From Trichopria drosophilae (Eukaryota; Arthropoda; Insecta; Hymenoptera; Diapriidae), in NCBI GenBank assembly GCA_030407085.1, contig CM059582.1, positions 17,465,501-17,529,500 on the forward strand: a stretch of DNA of 64,000 nucleotides, given 5' to 3'. The notes under the pieces were generated by a model. It did no database searches. It had not been told where the DNA came from and was given only the letters and a program-made list of their open reading frames with translations. The position numbers and the translations under genes are program-made. How positions within the stretch are numbered: the first letter of the stretch is position 1; every line of letters starts with the position of its first letter. Below, piece after piece: positions 22,934 to 34,799 of the stretch.

Positions 22934-25487
22934 CTTGAATATTCAGCAAAGCACATAACCTCAGGTGTACCCTACTTTTACATTTAAATACTCACTCGAA
23001 ATATTCTTCACCAGAAAAATAGATTTAGTAAATTAAAAGTGATTAAACGGAAATAACTACTTATCAACATAAAAAGCAATTATTGCATGTTATATTTTAC
23101 AATATTATGAATTATAAAAATAAGATACTGTCAACTACAACTTTTCATGATATTAATCATACATTATGAAATGTTAAGATCATTTCTACCTTTTCTTCGT
23201 GGTCCCATTAACCTATGTTTTCTTCTGTGTAGGTACACATTGAACATTATTTTTTGATGATGTTAAAAAAAAATACCTGCTACAATTTTATTTGCAGTTA
23301 CACAGTATCATCTACAATAATATAACTTTGTAAAAATGTGCTTCCGAGGCATAAGCCTCTTATAAAAAACAAGAAAAACGCTTAACGTAACTCAGTTTTT
23401 GAGAAATTTTGTTTTATTCACTATATCTGTCATTAAACAAAATTATATTTGAGTTCAATATTTTGTGTTACGGGAACATATTCTTCAAGAAATATGAAAC
23501 AAAACCCATTTTGGCAAACATGCGCCTCTTGCTTGTATCTCGGTCAATATCGACGCAAAAAGTTAATTTATAAGTTAATGTGACATCGTTGCTCACGGAT
23601 TAAAAACTAATTATTTTTAATGACACATCAATACAGCTGTCAATAAACATTTGCAAGTTATTGCCAATTTTTTTAAGCCTCCCGAGTAGAAATTTATTGT
23701 GGCTTTGATCACAGCGTTACGGGCCTAATCAGGACCTTAAAAAAGGTCTGCTAGGCCTGTTTTTAACGATATAACGATTCGTATATTTTAAAGTTGTAAG
23801 TAAACAAATTGAATTTTCAATGATTCAGGTTACGATATCAAAATAAGAAAATGAGGATGATGATATCAAAAGACTTTGAGGGAGTTGATTTCTTCAAAGT
23901 AAATGAAAAAGTTATTTAAATAAATCAAATAAAATTGCTCATATACACTTTCCTAAAAAATATTCTAAAAAATATATTAACCACGAAATGAATGCTTTAC
24001 AATAAACAATTTTCAACAATCACAATAAATAATTATGTAAACCATTTTACCATTAAAACATAAAGTTTACTTTATAAACATAGAAAAATACAAGTAGTTA
24101 GTGCGCTTTTAATCTTTAGTTTTAGGTTTGGCATATACTAAATATTAAAAGTTGCAGAAAATCCCTCAGCTGTATGAAAATAGTTGCTGTAGGTGCTTGA
24201 CGAAGATCACATTTTATTTTATTCAGATGTGTACAAAATTAGTTTAGTCATCCAGTTATGACATCTACAGTTAAAATGTTAATTTAAAAACAATCGGATG
24301 TATCGCATCTTAAGACTAAATATTACTGCTGAGTACTAATAGAAAAAGACATGCATACAGTAGAAAAGGTAAAAATATATACAGTAGATGCATATCAGTA
24401 GAAAAAGTAAAAACACGCACAAACTTGACTTATTTAATTTTCTCGAATCTATTAAGTTCAATTGCGAGTTTTCGATAGCTTCTACTAAGTGTTTTGATAG
24501 CTTGAACTTGTTTTTCAATGTTGGCACCACGGGGACTTTTTATCAGGACGACCAAAATTTATTGTGTATATATTTAATTAGTGCGTGGTCCTTTAATATT
24601 CTGAACTGTTTTAAGAAAATCACGAATATTTAAATTATTTATATTATTAAATATATATAATCGTATATACATAAACGCACCTTCCTCTGAATGAATTAGT
24701 CGGTTAGTTTTTTGCATTAAAGTTTGTTAAAGCTGTAATTTATAAAGATTCGAAAAAATCACAATAATTCACATTCTCGAAAGTAGACTGCGTTCTATCA
24801 GAATACGGATTTTATATAATAAATCAGTACTTTCCGTAGTTTCCAATGCATTTATGACTCAATACTGCATTTAATGAAGAGAGCTTACTAAATAGAAAAT
24901 TCATTATTTTTGTTAATTGGTAGATAATAAATATTATATTTGGATATAAACGAGCACACATAATGTACTCCACAAAGTTTGTTTGGTATACATTGAAACC
25001 AATGAAATATTAATTCCGACAAAACTTTCTGTATCTACATAATTAAATTATAAGTACATTTATGCGTATTTGTGGTTTATCGTGGACATGTGATGTTGTG
25101 ATTATAAAATACACTTTATTGCAATGAGTTTAATGATTAAATGTAATTTATACGTAAAACATAAAACAGCATAGTTACAACCAATGGCAATAAATTTAAT
25201 GAAATTAATTTTTGAGCATCAGAGCATAATTCTGGACAGATATATGTGCCTGAAGGGAAGAGAAAACAATTTCATGTTTTATTTTACTTATAACAGAATT
25301 AATAAAACATAATTGTTATTAGTGTCGTTCGGTATGTGGGTCGAATTTACATTTTTTACATATTTATAAACAACAAAAATAATAAAATATTTAACTTTTA
25401 ATTTATCTGTCATTTTCAATACATATTAAGTAGTATTGTTAATGGTGGTAATATTTTCTTAATATATGTTTTAATGTTTATAATTGT
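22934..25487. other. AT-rich stretch with a small local duplication
   Basis: No gene seen. A local direct repeat, CAGTAGAAAARGTAAAAA, occurs at about 24358 and 24390. A short hairpin AGGACCTTAAAAAAGGTCT lies at about 23729, and GAGGCATAAGCCTC at about 23346. Otherwise low complexity. Confidence 0.5.
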
Positions 25488-26463
25488 TTTAAATTTTCGT
25501 CCCAAAAATCCGAAATTTGGTCGCGACTTGCAACGTAACTTTTATTCCAAACGTCATTAAAAAAAATTTGACAAAGTCGAAAAGTAATGATCATTTTTTC
25601 GACAACAAAACCGTTTTTTGGTTGTAATTCAGTAGTTTTTTAGGTATAATATTTAATGATCGATAGCAATACCTATAAAGTTATATATAATAATATCTAT
25701 AACATTATTTAGAATTAATGACGGGGAGTATTTGTAATTTTGAAATTCGGCAGTCAATGATGGCCAGTTTGACTCGATATTTTACTTTTATTCAACTTTA
25801 AATCCTCATAGTAAATCATACAACGCATTCATAAATAAAGTGCAATGCTGCACTCAATTTTTAGGTTATAAACCAGTTATTGATAGGCCCCAAGTTTGTC
25901 AATTTCATGCATATGTAATGATAGGTAACATCAGAAATTCTGATAAGAAACAGTAAATACCCGTTATGTTTAACTTATTTGAGGTTATGAATGAACCATC
26001 ATGAAATTATAGGGATTCCCAAACATTTGATAATTACCTTTTCGTTGGAATACTCAATGTTTTCGACTGTTATGTAGTCAAATAATCGTAATTTGTACGA
26101 GAAAATTCAAAATGACAACTTTACAGGGCGATCTTGAACCCCCCATTTTGTTTATTATTGAAAAAAAATCCGTCAAGTGAACAAAAAACTGGGCAAAGAG
26201 TAATTTGTACCTTTTCTACTGGTCATTAGTGCACTTCTCAACAAAACTTTCTTGCAAAGAAACGTATAAAAAAGAAAATTAAAAGAAAACAATTTTTTCC
26301 AAAAAATTATCATAACTTTTTGCTTTGAAATCATCGGATGATTCCGAGTATGGAATTTGAAAGAGGTGGTCCAAAAGTACCGATCATGATATATCTAAAT
26401 TTTTTAAATTACAGCTGTGAATGTTGCGTCCAAATTTCGAACTTTCGGGACAAAAAAATTTAA
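25488..26463. mobile_element. ~975-bp inverted-repeat element, TIR TTTAAATTTTCGTCCCAAAA
   Basis: Left end TTTAAATTTTCGTCCCAAAA, then ATCCGAAATTTGGTCGC, then ACTTGCAACG (25488-25532), is mirrored at the right (about 26410-26463). The right arm also holds a block which, on the minus strand, reads GATCGGTACTTTTGGACCAC followed by CTCTTTCAAATTCCATA. The same block occurs in the right arm of the element at 45761-46459, so the two are related. No coding capacity. Confidence 0.7.
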
Positions 26464-28039
26464 ACGGGTATAAAGCAAATTCTGTTTTTTTTTTATTTTA
26501 ATATTTTGTAAAGAGTTCTTTCCTTTACATAATATGTCAGACGAAAACTACGGGTAATATGTAATAGAAATTAAATTTTTAAAAAATAATTAAAAGCCTT
26601 GAAATAAGAAACGCATTGCAATTTGATTTTTTAATTTTAATTTTTGTCCAAAACATGTGAATCGGACCGCGAGAAATCAAACAAAACAACGAATGCCATC
26701 ATGACACAGATCTCCGATTTCGATTTAATATAATAGGTTTACCAAACAATTAGATAGTAAAGTTTATTTCTGTTGTATCATGCGGGCGTACGTATATTGC
26801 AGTTATCAAATAACTCTCTTATCTAGAAACAAAATTATGTTTCACTCTAGTTCTTTTTGTAGTTAATTCCCTGTAAAATTTGTACTGATAGACTGATGAA
26901 CTTTACACTACTTGTATCAAAATAATGCAAAAAAAATTGTTTTTGTCAAGTGCGGTTAAAAGCTGAGGGAACTGGATCCGAATGGCTGTCAAATTTGGAT
27001 GGAATTTATATCCCGAAATTGAACTTCACAGCATAGTTTGGTAAAAGATGAACAAAATATTGAAAAGTTCGTAATCAGCAAACGTATAAAAATTCCAAAA
27101 TACAAACATTTTTTTTTAATTTTTCGCCACATTAGATTTGATAGTTTTTTTTTTAAAAAAACTGACTTCAAATTTGTAATAAATGGGCTGTAAAACACCT
27201 AGAGACCAAGTTCAAAATAAACTCGTGCAGATTTATAAAAGTTTGTCTTATAAAATCCGCAACGTTTTTTGAGGTTAAAAAGATAATATAATAATAACGT
27301 TTCATAGATAATAAGATGATTAAGAAATGAAAAGTACCACAAATTGATACCTTTATAATGTGTAAATGTGTCCACTCTTTCAAATCTTGAAACTAATATT
27401 TGGTTATTGTTCTCTCAAAACAAGTTACGGCAGATTTTTTGGAAAAGAACACAATAAAAAGAACAAGATAAAAAAATCGACTCAGTACTTTCACATGGAA
27501 ACCGAGTGGAACTTATCACACTAGACCAAAATATCGAACATTGAAGGAGCATAGACAATTTAAAACATTAAACCTTCAAAATTACTTCTAATACATTGTA
27601 GGACGCAAACATTTCTTAAATCGATGATTTTTAATTTGATATCAGACATAGAAAATAAAAAATGGCGTATATAGATACATGTTACAAAGATCGAGATTTT
27701 ATTTATTCAAATTTGATAGAAAATTTGGTAGTCATATTTTCATCCAAATCGCTTACACTTTTTCTTTAGTTGTGTATCAAAAATTAGCTACAGAAAAAAT
27801 CATACGAAATTTGAATTCAATGTCCCAAAAAATCTTTCTTATATCTATTTTATGAAAACGATTATTATACATTCTTATTTTACTCTAGTCCCCCGTTTCG
27901 AAATGCATCTTCTTGAATTTCACCATACGTAATCTTGGATTTTGGCCAGAAACTGGACTGGGTTTCCATATTAAAGTAACCATTAATATTTTTCTATATC
28001 TTGAAAAATTGTGTTTTCGGTTTTTTTCTTATAATATTT
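26464..28039. other. AT-rich stretch with possible decayed repeat units
   Basis: No gene. Blocks resembling the ATTCGTAATCAGCGACC repeat family are discernible but heavily decayed, for example TTCGTAATCAGCAAACG at about 27067 and GATATCAGACATAGAAAATA near 27639. I cannot draw boundaries. Confidence 0.4.
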
Positions 28040-28280
28040 CATACGAAAAACCGAAAATCTAAAAGACAACAGTCAGATAAGACATTCGGTAAACTAACAG
28101 TCAGTAAAGTCAACAACCTTGAAAAATCTCTTTATTTACTTTTCGAATGTGATGATCTAGGATGCAAGTTGAAAAGCCAACAACTAAAAAAACAGACAGG
28201 TGAACCCAACATTAAAAAACCGATCGTCAGAAAGTCATCATTCAAAACAAGGACAGGAAACAAATCCACAATCAGACAGC
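28040..28280. repeat. Decayed iterated repeat related to the GCCGACAGTC foldback family
   Basis: The stretch has many spaced CAACAGTCAG / AACAGTCAGTAAAGTCAAC / GAAAAGCCAACAACTAAAAA / CCGATCGTCAGAAAGTC blocks at intervals of about 15-20 bp. They resemble the arm units at 13343-13596 and 50192-50450. The inverted second arm is not clear. The 116-codon open frame across it (28001-28351, plus) is a by-product of the repeated unit, not a gene. Confidence 0.5.
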
Positions 28281-28604
28281 TTACAGCCTTCCAATTTGTA
28301 TTTACTTGTATGTATAATATTGAAAACGTAGGAATATTTCAGAAACGTTAACGTATTGTAGTACTATTGTAGCCAAAGCATGAATAAAAACACTAACTAC
28401 ACACTAAAACTGTTAGAGTCATATTTAACCCTCCTACGAGTTTTCGCCGGATAGGTAGTTTCCAAATGCACACATTTTCTTGTAACTCTATTTAAAAATG
28501 ATTTGATAAGTCACCGATTGCACATCTGATATTAAAATTTTAAAATTTTAAATGGAAGATCCATTGTGTCCGGAAAAGTATAAAAATTCATTGAATTTGC
28601 CTCC

Positions 28605-29170
28605 AGGTTGTTGATAAGGAATAAGAAGTTGTTAACATTTCAAAACTCAATGGGGGATCAACTATGACAGATTAATTCAATAATAATAATCGAATTTTCA
28701 TGAAAATTGTTATGTAAGAAGTTTAGGGTAGCAGAGAACAAATCTGAAGTTAATATTTCAAAATTCAAAATGAGGGAACTTAATGGCGGAATAATTTTTA
28801 AGAAATTATTGAATTTTCATAAAAATTGCATTCTGGCTTTTTGCGTCGCTACACTGACAGAAATTGTTAAGAAATCTGACAAAAAATTGGATTACTACTC
28901 TGCAATAGGGGTTTGAAAACAGACTCGAACACGGTTCTCTTGAAGAAATTCTACATAATGAATCATCCATTTTGGATCTTGAAATTTTAACATCAGATTC
29001 CTTCTCAAAAACTTCGAAAAACCAAAGATACAAATTTGTACGAAACATACCTAGTTTTGTAATAATTAGTCCACCATATTGGATCCGCCATTTTGAATGT
29101 TGAGAAATATTAACATCAGAATCGTTATCTGCAACCCAAAAACACCCTAGATAGCAATTTATAAAAGTTC
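28605..29170. mobile_element. Foldback element with ~120-bp units (CATTTTGAAT / CAGATTC family)
   Basis: Left units at 28615-28720 and 28725-28850 read ...ATCTGAAGTTAATATTTCAA, then AATTCAAAATGAGGGA. Right units at 28955-29020 and 29071-29140 are their reverse complement: TCCGCCATTTTGAATG, then TTGAGAAATATTAACATCAG, then AATCGTTATCTGC. Two units per arm, inverted around about 28900. No coding capacity. The same unit type is seen at 20362-20440, 33570-34100 and 63097-63260. Confidence 0.7.
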
Positions 29171-29459
29171 ATCCTCTAAATAGGACTATAGCTTAAATAG
29201 TTAAAGATATTCCATTACATAATTTAGACTTAAAGTTCATAAGTTTATTCTCTGCTTACTAGAAATTGAAGTTTATTATTCCAGTATGAAATGCATATTA
29301 CTTACAAAAACAAGAATTCCATAGTTTGAAGATTAATAATTCGTATTCCAATGATTGAACGAATAATTTCGTAGAAAAATTAAACATTTACTTTAAAAAA
29401 TTAAATATAAAATATGAATAATGACACAATTTTCTAAAAAATACATTTGCTAAAAGAAG
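29171..29459. other. AT-rich spacer
   Basis: Nothing recognised. Confidence 0.5.
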
Positions 29460-30040
29460 TCCTTGAAGTGGATGCTGCGTGAAATGAAAGGAAAAAGTTA
29501 ATGAAGCGGACGTATGAATGCACGTTTGGTCGTTCATACGGAATAAATATAGGAATACTTGGGTAACTTTAGCAAGTACTCTTCGAGTACTTTATTACGA
29601 GGTATTTTATACGAGGGTAGCAAAGCGTATTCTGCACGTTCCCTAATAGTCATCTAGCGAGTAATTGGCCGGGGTAATTAGAACCGGATCGAAACTAAAC
29701 TGCAGATGTACCGTTGTGAGTTAATGGTCGTTCTTTACGCAAGTTCACGTCTCGTCGCAAGCTCTGCTGATATTGTACGCGTTAAAGTTTCTAGCAAAAC
29801 GACGACGACAGTTCCCTGAGTGCATGCCGACGAGTGTTTTCGTTGATATTTACACACCTAAAACACCTGGCAGGTCGGAAAGCTCCGCAAAACTTTCTTT
29901 CTCTGATAGTTCCTAAACTAGCCTCTTTTGTTTTTTTAGTGCAAGCTCAAGAATTGACGTCACTCCAAGCGTTCGTAAACATTTACGATGTGAACTGTCG
30001 AAGAGGATTAAGCATAATAGGAGGGAATGTTAAATTATAA
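29460..30040. other. Higher-complexity, G+C-richer island; candidate conserved regulatory DNA
   Basis: Nearly 600 bp with little low-complexity sequence and many CpGs. It contains homeodomain-type cores (GAGTAATTGGCC, GGGGTAATTAGAACC), GAGTACT repeats near 29580 (GCAAGTACTCTTCGAGTACT), a CGACGACGACAG run (29801-29812) and TGACGTCA at 29955-29962. A 68-codon frame (29834-30040, plus) has no recognised motif. The texture resembles an enhancer-like conserved non-coding element, but nothing in the sequence proves this. Confidence 0.4.
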
Positions 30041-30284
30041 CTGAAAACAAAAACTTTGTATGTTATTTACGTAAGGGATTTTCATCCATTTTTTATCTTC
30101 ACCAGTACAAATATTATATTGGAAATGTTACTTAATTGGATGGAATTTTCAAACTTTCTAACTTGAAGCTTTCCAAAGGTTTTTATTCAGAAGACATTTT
30201 TTTTAATAGAAAAATTAATTATCATAGTTATGGAAAATAATGAACATTTTTTAACATTTTTTAATACTTTTTGAGTTTTGAAAA

Positions 30285-30372
30285 AAATGAGGACAAGCTC
30301 GAGAGTTTCCGTATCGAGAGTTGAACCCGGGACTTTTCAGTTGCTCGTCGAATGCTCTAGGAATTGGTACTT
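30285..30372 (-). mobile_element. tRNA-derived SINE fragment (tRNA-Cys-like)
   Basis: Read on the minus strand: CTAGAGCATTCGAC, GAGCAACTGA, AAAGTCCCGGGTTCAACTCT. This is the order D-arm end (AGAGCATTYGAC), anticodon-arm remnant, then a variable/T-arm with a B box (GGGTTCAACTC close to GGTTCRANNCC). It resembles tRNA-Cys-type genes, but the acceptor stem and a good A box are not visible and the anticodon arm does not fold properly. Behind the B box come 40 unrelated bases and an A/T-rich run. It is best read as a decayed SINE or tRNA pseudogene and not a working tRNA. Confidence 0.6.
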
Positions 30373-30704
30373 TAAATTTTTAATATCTCGTTTTATCCTT
30401 TTTATATAAATTGAATATAAAATAGTTTGCTGGATCATAAGTATATTTCCAGACAATCGTTTTTTAAACATGTGGCCAAATTTTCAATTTTTGTTGAAAA
30501 CTTTTTAAAATTTATATTTTTAACCTGATTTAGATATTTTAAAAGAGGAATTCCAAATATATGTAAGACCTGGTTATTCTGAATCGTTACTAATAAGAGT
30601 AAAAATATAAATAAAATTTAATACAATTTTATTTATAGTTAGATCTCATTTGATCATAATTTTTTCAGTGATATTTATATTTTTACTCACACAGAAAGAA
30701 AGTA

Positions 30705-30864
30705 GTACACTGAAACAAATAATTCTGAATTTAAGACTATTAAGAAGCTACTTTAAAGATGTAATCAAATAAGTCTAATTATAAAATGAAAGCTTATACG
30801 CCACAAATTGGTTAAATTTAGACTAAATTACTTTATAACAAATTTAAGATATTTGTTCGTGTAA
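30705..30864. mobile_element. 160-bp MITE, end type ACACTGAAACAAAT
   Basis: GTACACTGAAACAAATAATT, then CTGAATTTAAG (30705-30735), is mirrored imperfectly by AAATTTAAGATATTTGTTCG, then TGTAA (about 30840-30864). Inner blocks AAGACTATT and TTTAGACTAAATTACTTTATA are partly complementary. Short, AT-rich, non-coding. Confidence 0.55.
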
Positions 30865-31708
30865 GTAATTACAGTTAAATCGATATACCAAATACAAGAT
30901 AAAGTCCAAGATTAAACGTCAAGGTCATGAAATTTCGTATGAATATCTGATGAAGCCATAGATCATCCATTCACGCTACAACTACTCCCAGGTTAGTTAC
31001 GTTATTTGGCCAAGGAACTGTTTGACCTAACGATCAATGCTGTGTAGAATGCTATTCTGGCAACGAACTGATCTGCATCCCAGTCAAATATGATAACTTG
31101 TGGAGTATTAATCCAGACTGTATGTAGTACAGTTACAACAGAATTTCATTAAAGAAATAAAACACCAATCAAAACTTATTGATGAATCAAATGATACTGT
31201 TATTTACATTTCTTAGTTCCTAATTGTTTTTTAACAAATTGTTAAATCTTGACATTTTCATGATTGCGTAAGTAAAATTAAGAACGACTTTTCGTGCTAA
31301 TCACTCTTACTGATTTGATCAGAATCGACCTTCCAAGGTGTTTGTGCGAATAATTACGAGATAAGCCTATGTTGGGGTTTTAGGAGGATTACCCCTAGCT
31401 TTACTACTGTATGTATACTTATCGACATTGGTAGGTAAGTTGTGTGTATGCCCCTTTACGTATTTACCTATGGGATTGTATGATCGAGAGAAAAATAACA
31501 ATATTATAAAGCATGTCTGTCTTAATAAAAATGGTAGAAGTTCCATAACTATTCGAAAGTAGATTAACGAAACAAAAATTTATTTATCAACAGAAAGAGT
31601 AATTTCTAACTTTGGTACCTTTCCGAAAATGTATCAGCTCATTTTTATCGTAATTACATTTTTGCAAGTTTTTTGATTCGCTGATTATGAATGACATAAT
31701 GATAAAAA
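30865..31708. other. AT-rich stretch, nothing recognised
   Basis: No coding signal or repeats that I can support. Confidence 0.5.
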
Positions 31709-33396
31709 AGGAGTCTGGAGGTCGGACTACATCTATAATATTTTCTTTAGGTCGCAGAATCGGAATCCGAAGTCTATTTTATCCCATCACATCAGGTTTT
31801 TGACATAACCTCAAAAAAACTAAAAAAATCATATAATTAGACCTTAAAATGTTGAAATGAAGAATAAGTTGCACTTAGAAGTCAATATCACGTTTCTTAT
31901 ATGTTTTTTGGATCGCTAAAACCATATTCGAAGTCTGTTCAGCCCCATCACTCAAAAAGAAATCTAAAAATCTACCCTAAAATATGAAAATAAAGAAAAA
32001 TTCTGTTCTGGAAGGCACACCATGTTTCCATTATGTTTTTGGGGCAACTAAAATTGCATTCGAAGCCCATTCGATTTCGTCAGGTCAGGCTTTGACATAA
32101 CCTCAAAGATGTCCTAAAAATCCACTCCAAACTGTAAAAATGCAGAAAAATTCTAACTTGAAAGCCGTATCATATTTCCTTTTAGTTCTTTTGGCCGCTG
32201 AAGCCGAATCCGAAGTTAATAACACGTATAATAGGTCTCGATAGCTCATGTTGTGTAGTTGCGCCCTGAATTGTCTGGTGTAAACGGAACTGTCAACTGA
32301 GCAGTACCGGACTTGACAGTACTGGATAGCACTAGAGAATATTGGACTCTACTGGAATGTACTGAACTGAACAATACTGAAATGTACTGTGTAGTACTGG
32401 AATGTTCTAGACAGTTCTGGACACTACAGGAAGCTCTTTTAAAAACGTCTGCTTGAGTTGTGCAATTTTAAACGAATAGCAGCACATTGTAGGAATCAAA
32501 AAACAATACGCACGAGCTAAAAATTATTGTATTAGTCAATCCAATTTAGAGTCCAATTAACCCCATCACGTTGGATTTTTTATATAACCTCAAAAAATCT
32601 ACAAATCGACCCCAAAAAATATTGAAATAGAAGAAAAATTCTCGCCTGGAGGGCATACCATGTATATTTTTGAAGTCGCTGAAACCGAATTTGAACAACT
32701 CCATAACTTCTGAATTTTACATGATCTCGATAACATTAACTCATACGATGGTATGTTGTCAAGACTTTTTTTAATGTATCTTTATGTATTTTGCAGAGCT
32801 GAATTAAGTGCGGACTATACCTTCTTTCAGCATCCTGGAGCAAAACTCCTGTGTAATTCATAGAGTGTACAATGTTTATTTTATGTTACAGGAGATAAAA
32901 TTCAGAATTATATGTTTATTTTGAAATTTAACCAATCTTCCTTTATTTCGTAATAGTTTCCAGTATATTTCTGCATTGTTCAGTATATTCCCGTACTTTC
33001 GGTACAGTTCAATATTATGGAGAAGTATCAACTATACATTCTATTACTGTACAGTAAACATGTATACCTTGTAGGCCAGAATTTTTCTTTATTTTAATCT
33101 TACAGGGTACATTTTTAGATTTCTTTTTGAGGGTATGAAAACAACTTAACGTGAGAGGGCTAAATAGGCTTCGGATATGGTGTCAGCGACCCCAAAACGT
33201 CACGAAAATGTAGTAGGGACTTCCTACCGCAAATTATTCTTTAAATTTTAACATTGTAACGTCTAATGATAGGATTTTTTAGTTTTTTTTAGGTTATGTC
33301 AAAAACTTGACGTGATGGAGTTAAATGGACTCCAGAGTCGGATTCAGTGGCCCAAAAAACATATTATAGACATAGTCTAACCTTCAGATCTAAACT
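31709..33396. mobile_element. 1.7-kb foldback element with tandem 130-160-bp units and an inner inverted TACTGGAATG array
   Basis: The left end GGAGGTCGGACTACATCTAT (about 31715) is mirrored near 33396. The left arm has at least four units, marked by CCGAAGTC-type blocks near 31767, 31928, 32059 and 32209, plus one near 32548. Each unit reads (C)GCTGAAACCGAATCCGAAGT, CCATCACGTCAGG, TTTTTGACATAACCTCAAAA, AAATTCTGRCCTGGAAGGC, ACCATGTTTCC. The right arm (about 33075-33396) has two such units inverted. Inside sit an array of TACTGGAATGTACTGAAC-like 10-20-bp units (32300-32440) and its inverted counterpart CAGTATATTCCCGTA (32945-33055). No open frame of note. Related units occur at 2641-2945 and 46962-47551. 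Confidence 0.8.
32300..32440. repeat. Iterated TACTGGAATG array (left inner arm)
   Basis: About ten degenerate units of (G)TACTGGAATGTACTGAA spaced 10-20 bp, for example CAGTACTGGATAG, CTACTGGAATGTACTGAACT and AGTACTGGAATGTTCTAGAC. The inverted partner at 32945-33055 reads TCCAGTATATTTC, TTCAGTATATTCCCGTAC and TACAGTTCAATATT. Confidence 0.7.
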
Positions 33397-33569
33397 TTAT
33401 TTTTTTTGTGGAGCTATGTAATTAGCGACAAGGTCATTTACAAGGTCAAAACTGAACGAAACGCTTTTTTTCATTTTTGTCTATGAAGCACCTACTTCTG
33501 TTTTTTAATCGATTGTTGAGTTTATTTTTTTATACTAATAAACAAAGAGTAAAAATGTTTTTTTTACCA

Positions 33570-34100
33570 AATATACATCTTGAATCGAAATTGTTACAGA
33601 AATAACTGGCTATTTTGACAATTTTTAGGACTTCCAGGTTACTGATTACAAACCCGGCATCACAAATATAAACTTCGAAATGGAATATCCAAAATTGATA
33701 ACTTGATACACTGTTAACTAGGTACTACGTGGTGTATAAGATTATTATTTTAATCAAAATAGCGGATGTCATAGTGCCTACCAAAATGATAGTAAAATTA
33801 ACTGTTTTAGTTCTTTCTCGTAAAGGATAATGTTTGCTAGCCTTCATAACGATTTAAACCAGAGCAGCGAAGAAAAAGGTTTGTTCCAAGTAAAAAAGTT
33901 ATTGAAAATCTTTTCCGAAAATATTCAGTCTTACTACTGCCAAATGGTTGTAAAAACCAAAAATTTTACAATTCTGTCGGTCATCTTTAATTCACCATTT
34001 TGAATCTTAAAAATCTAATACTGGATTCATAATCAACGACCTATTTCCCAACGTAAAATTCTCCAGTGACAAATTTCAGCTGCTTTCCATGTAGAGTAAA
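33570..34100. mobile_element. Foldback element of the CCATTTTGAATC / GATTACAAACC family
   Basis: Left block AGGTTACTGATTACAAACCC ... CTTCGAAATGGAATATCC (33637-33690) matches the reverse complement of TTCACCATTTTGAATC ... GGATTCATAATCAACGACCT (33990-34051). The arms face each other around about 33845. Boundaries are approximate. Non-coding. Confidence 0.6.
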
Positions 34101-34799
34101 ATGAGTACTTGAAAGGATTAACATGTATCTATAACATCATGGAGTATTTGTATCGCACAGTTTACTTTAAAGGAACCGAAGATCTCTGTTTTTCTATTAT
34201 TGGAATATTAATGAGTAGAATTCGTTAATACGTCAAGAAATATTCACAAAAAGAACATTAGTATTTGAATTCATAGAGTAATTTGAAAATGTTTGTACGT
34301 TCAAACATGTTAGACGATCACTTATAAAATAATTACATTCGAATCAATTAACGAAAAGTTAATCGTCCACTGAAGTTCCGACTACTAGCAATGAGTTTAT
34401 GTATTGATCAAGTTATTTAGTATTCCCTTAACATAGTTCTGATTCCAAATGAAATATTCATGCATAATCTACTAATATACTCATGCTGATGATGACACGA
34501 TTAATGGTTTCTTTTCCATGTATCAAATGGCTAAAGTAAAATAATTTCTAAGAACACCACATTAATTTAGTTCATCTGATAATAAAAACAACTTTTAGTA
34601 ACAGTGATAATCATAGCATAACTGCTCGGACAAGTCAATACTAATTATAATCACAATGAGCAAGCAGTGACCGCAAAATAATGAAGGCCCCAGGACATTA
34701 GCGCCAAAGTTTGTATAATGTATCATTCTTAGAAAATGATGTAATTCAACTAGAATTAATATATAACGTCATTATTATTCCAAATTAATGCAAATAATT
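34101..34799. other. AT-rich spacer
   Basis: Nothing recognised. Confidence 0.5.

Noticed and set aside
23346..23359. Bacterial-type terminator hairpin GAGGCATAAGCCTC
   Set aside because: No bacterial gene context; a short chance palindrome.
28001..28351. 116-codon Lys/Ser/Thr-rich open frame
   Set aside because: It follows the decayed GCCGACAGTC iterated repeat; the amino-acid pattern comes from the repeat.
30285..30372. Functional tRNA-Cys gene
   Set aside because: No acceptor stem pairing, poor A box and distorted anticodon arm.
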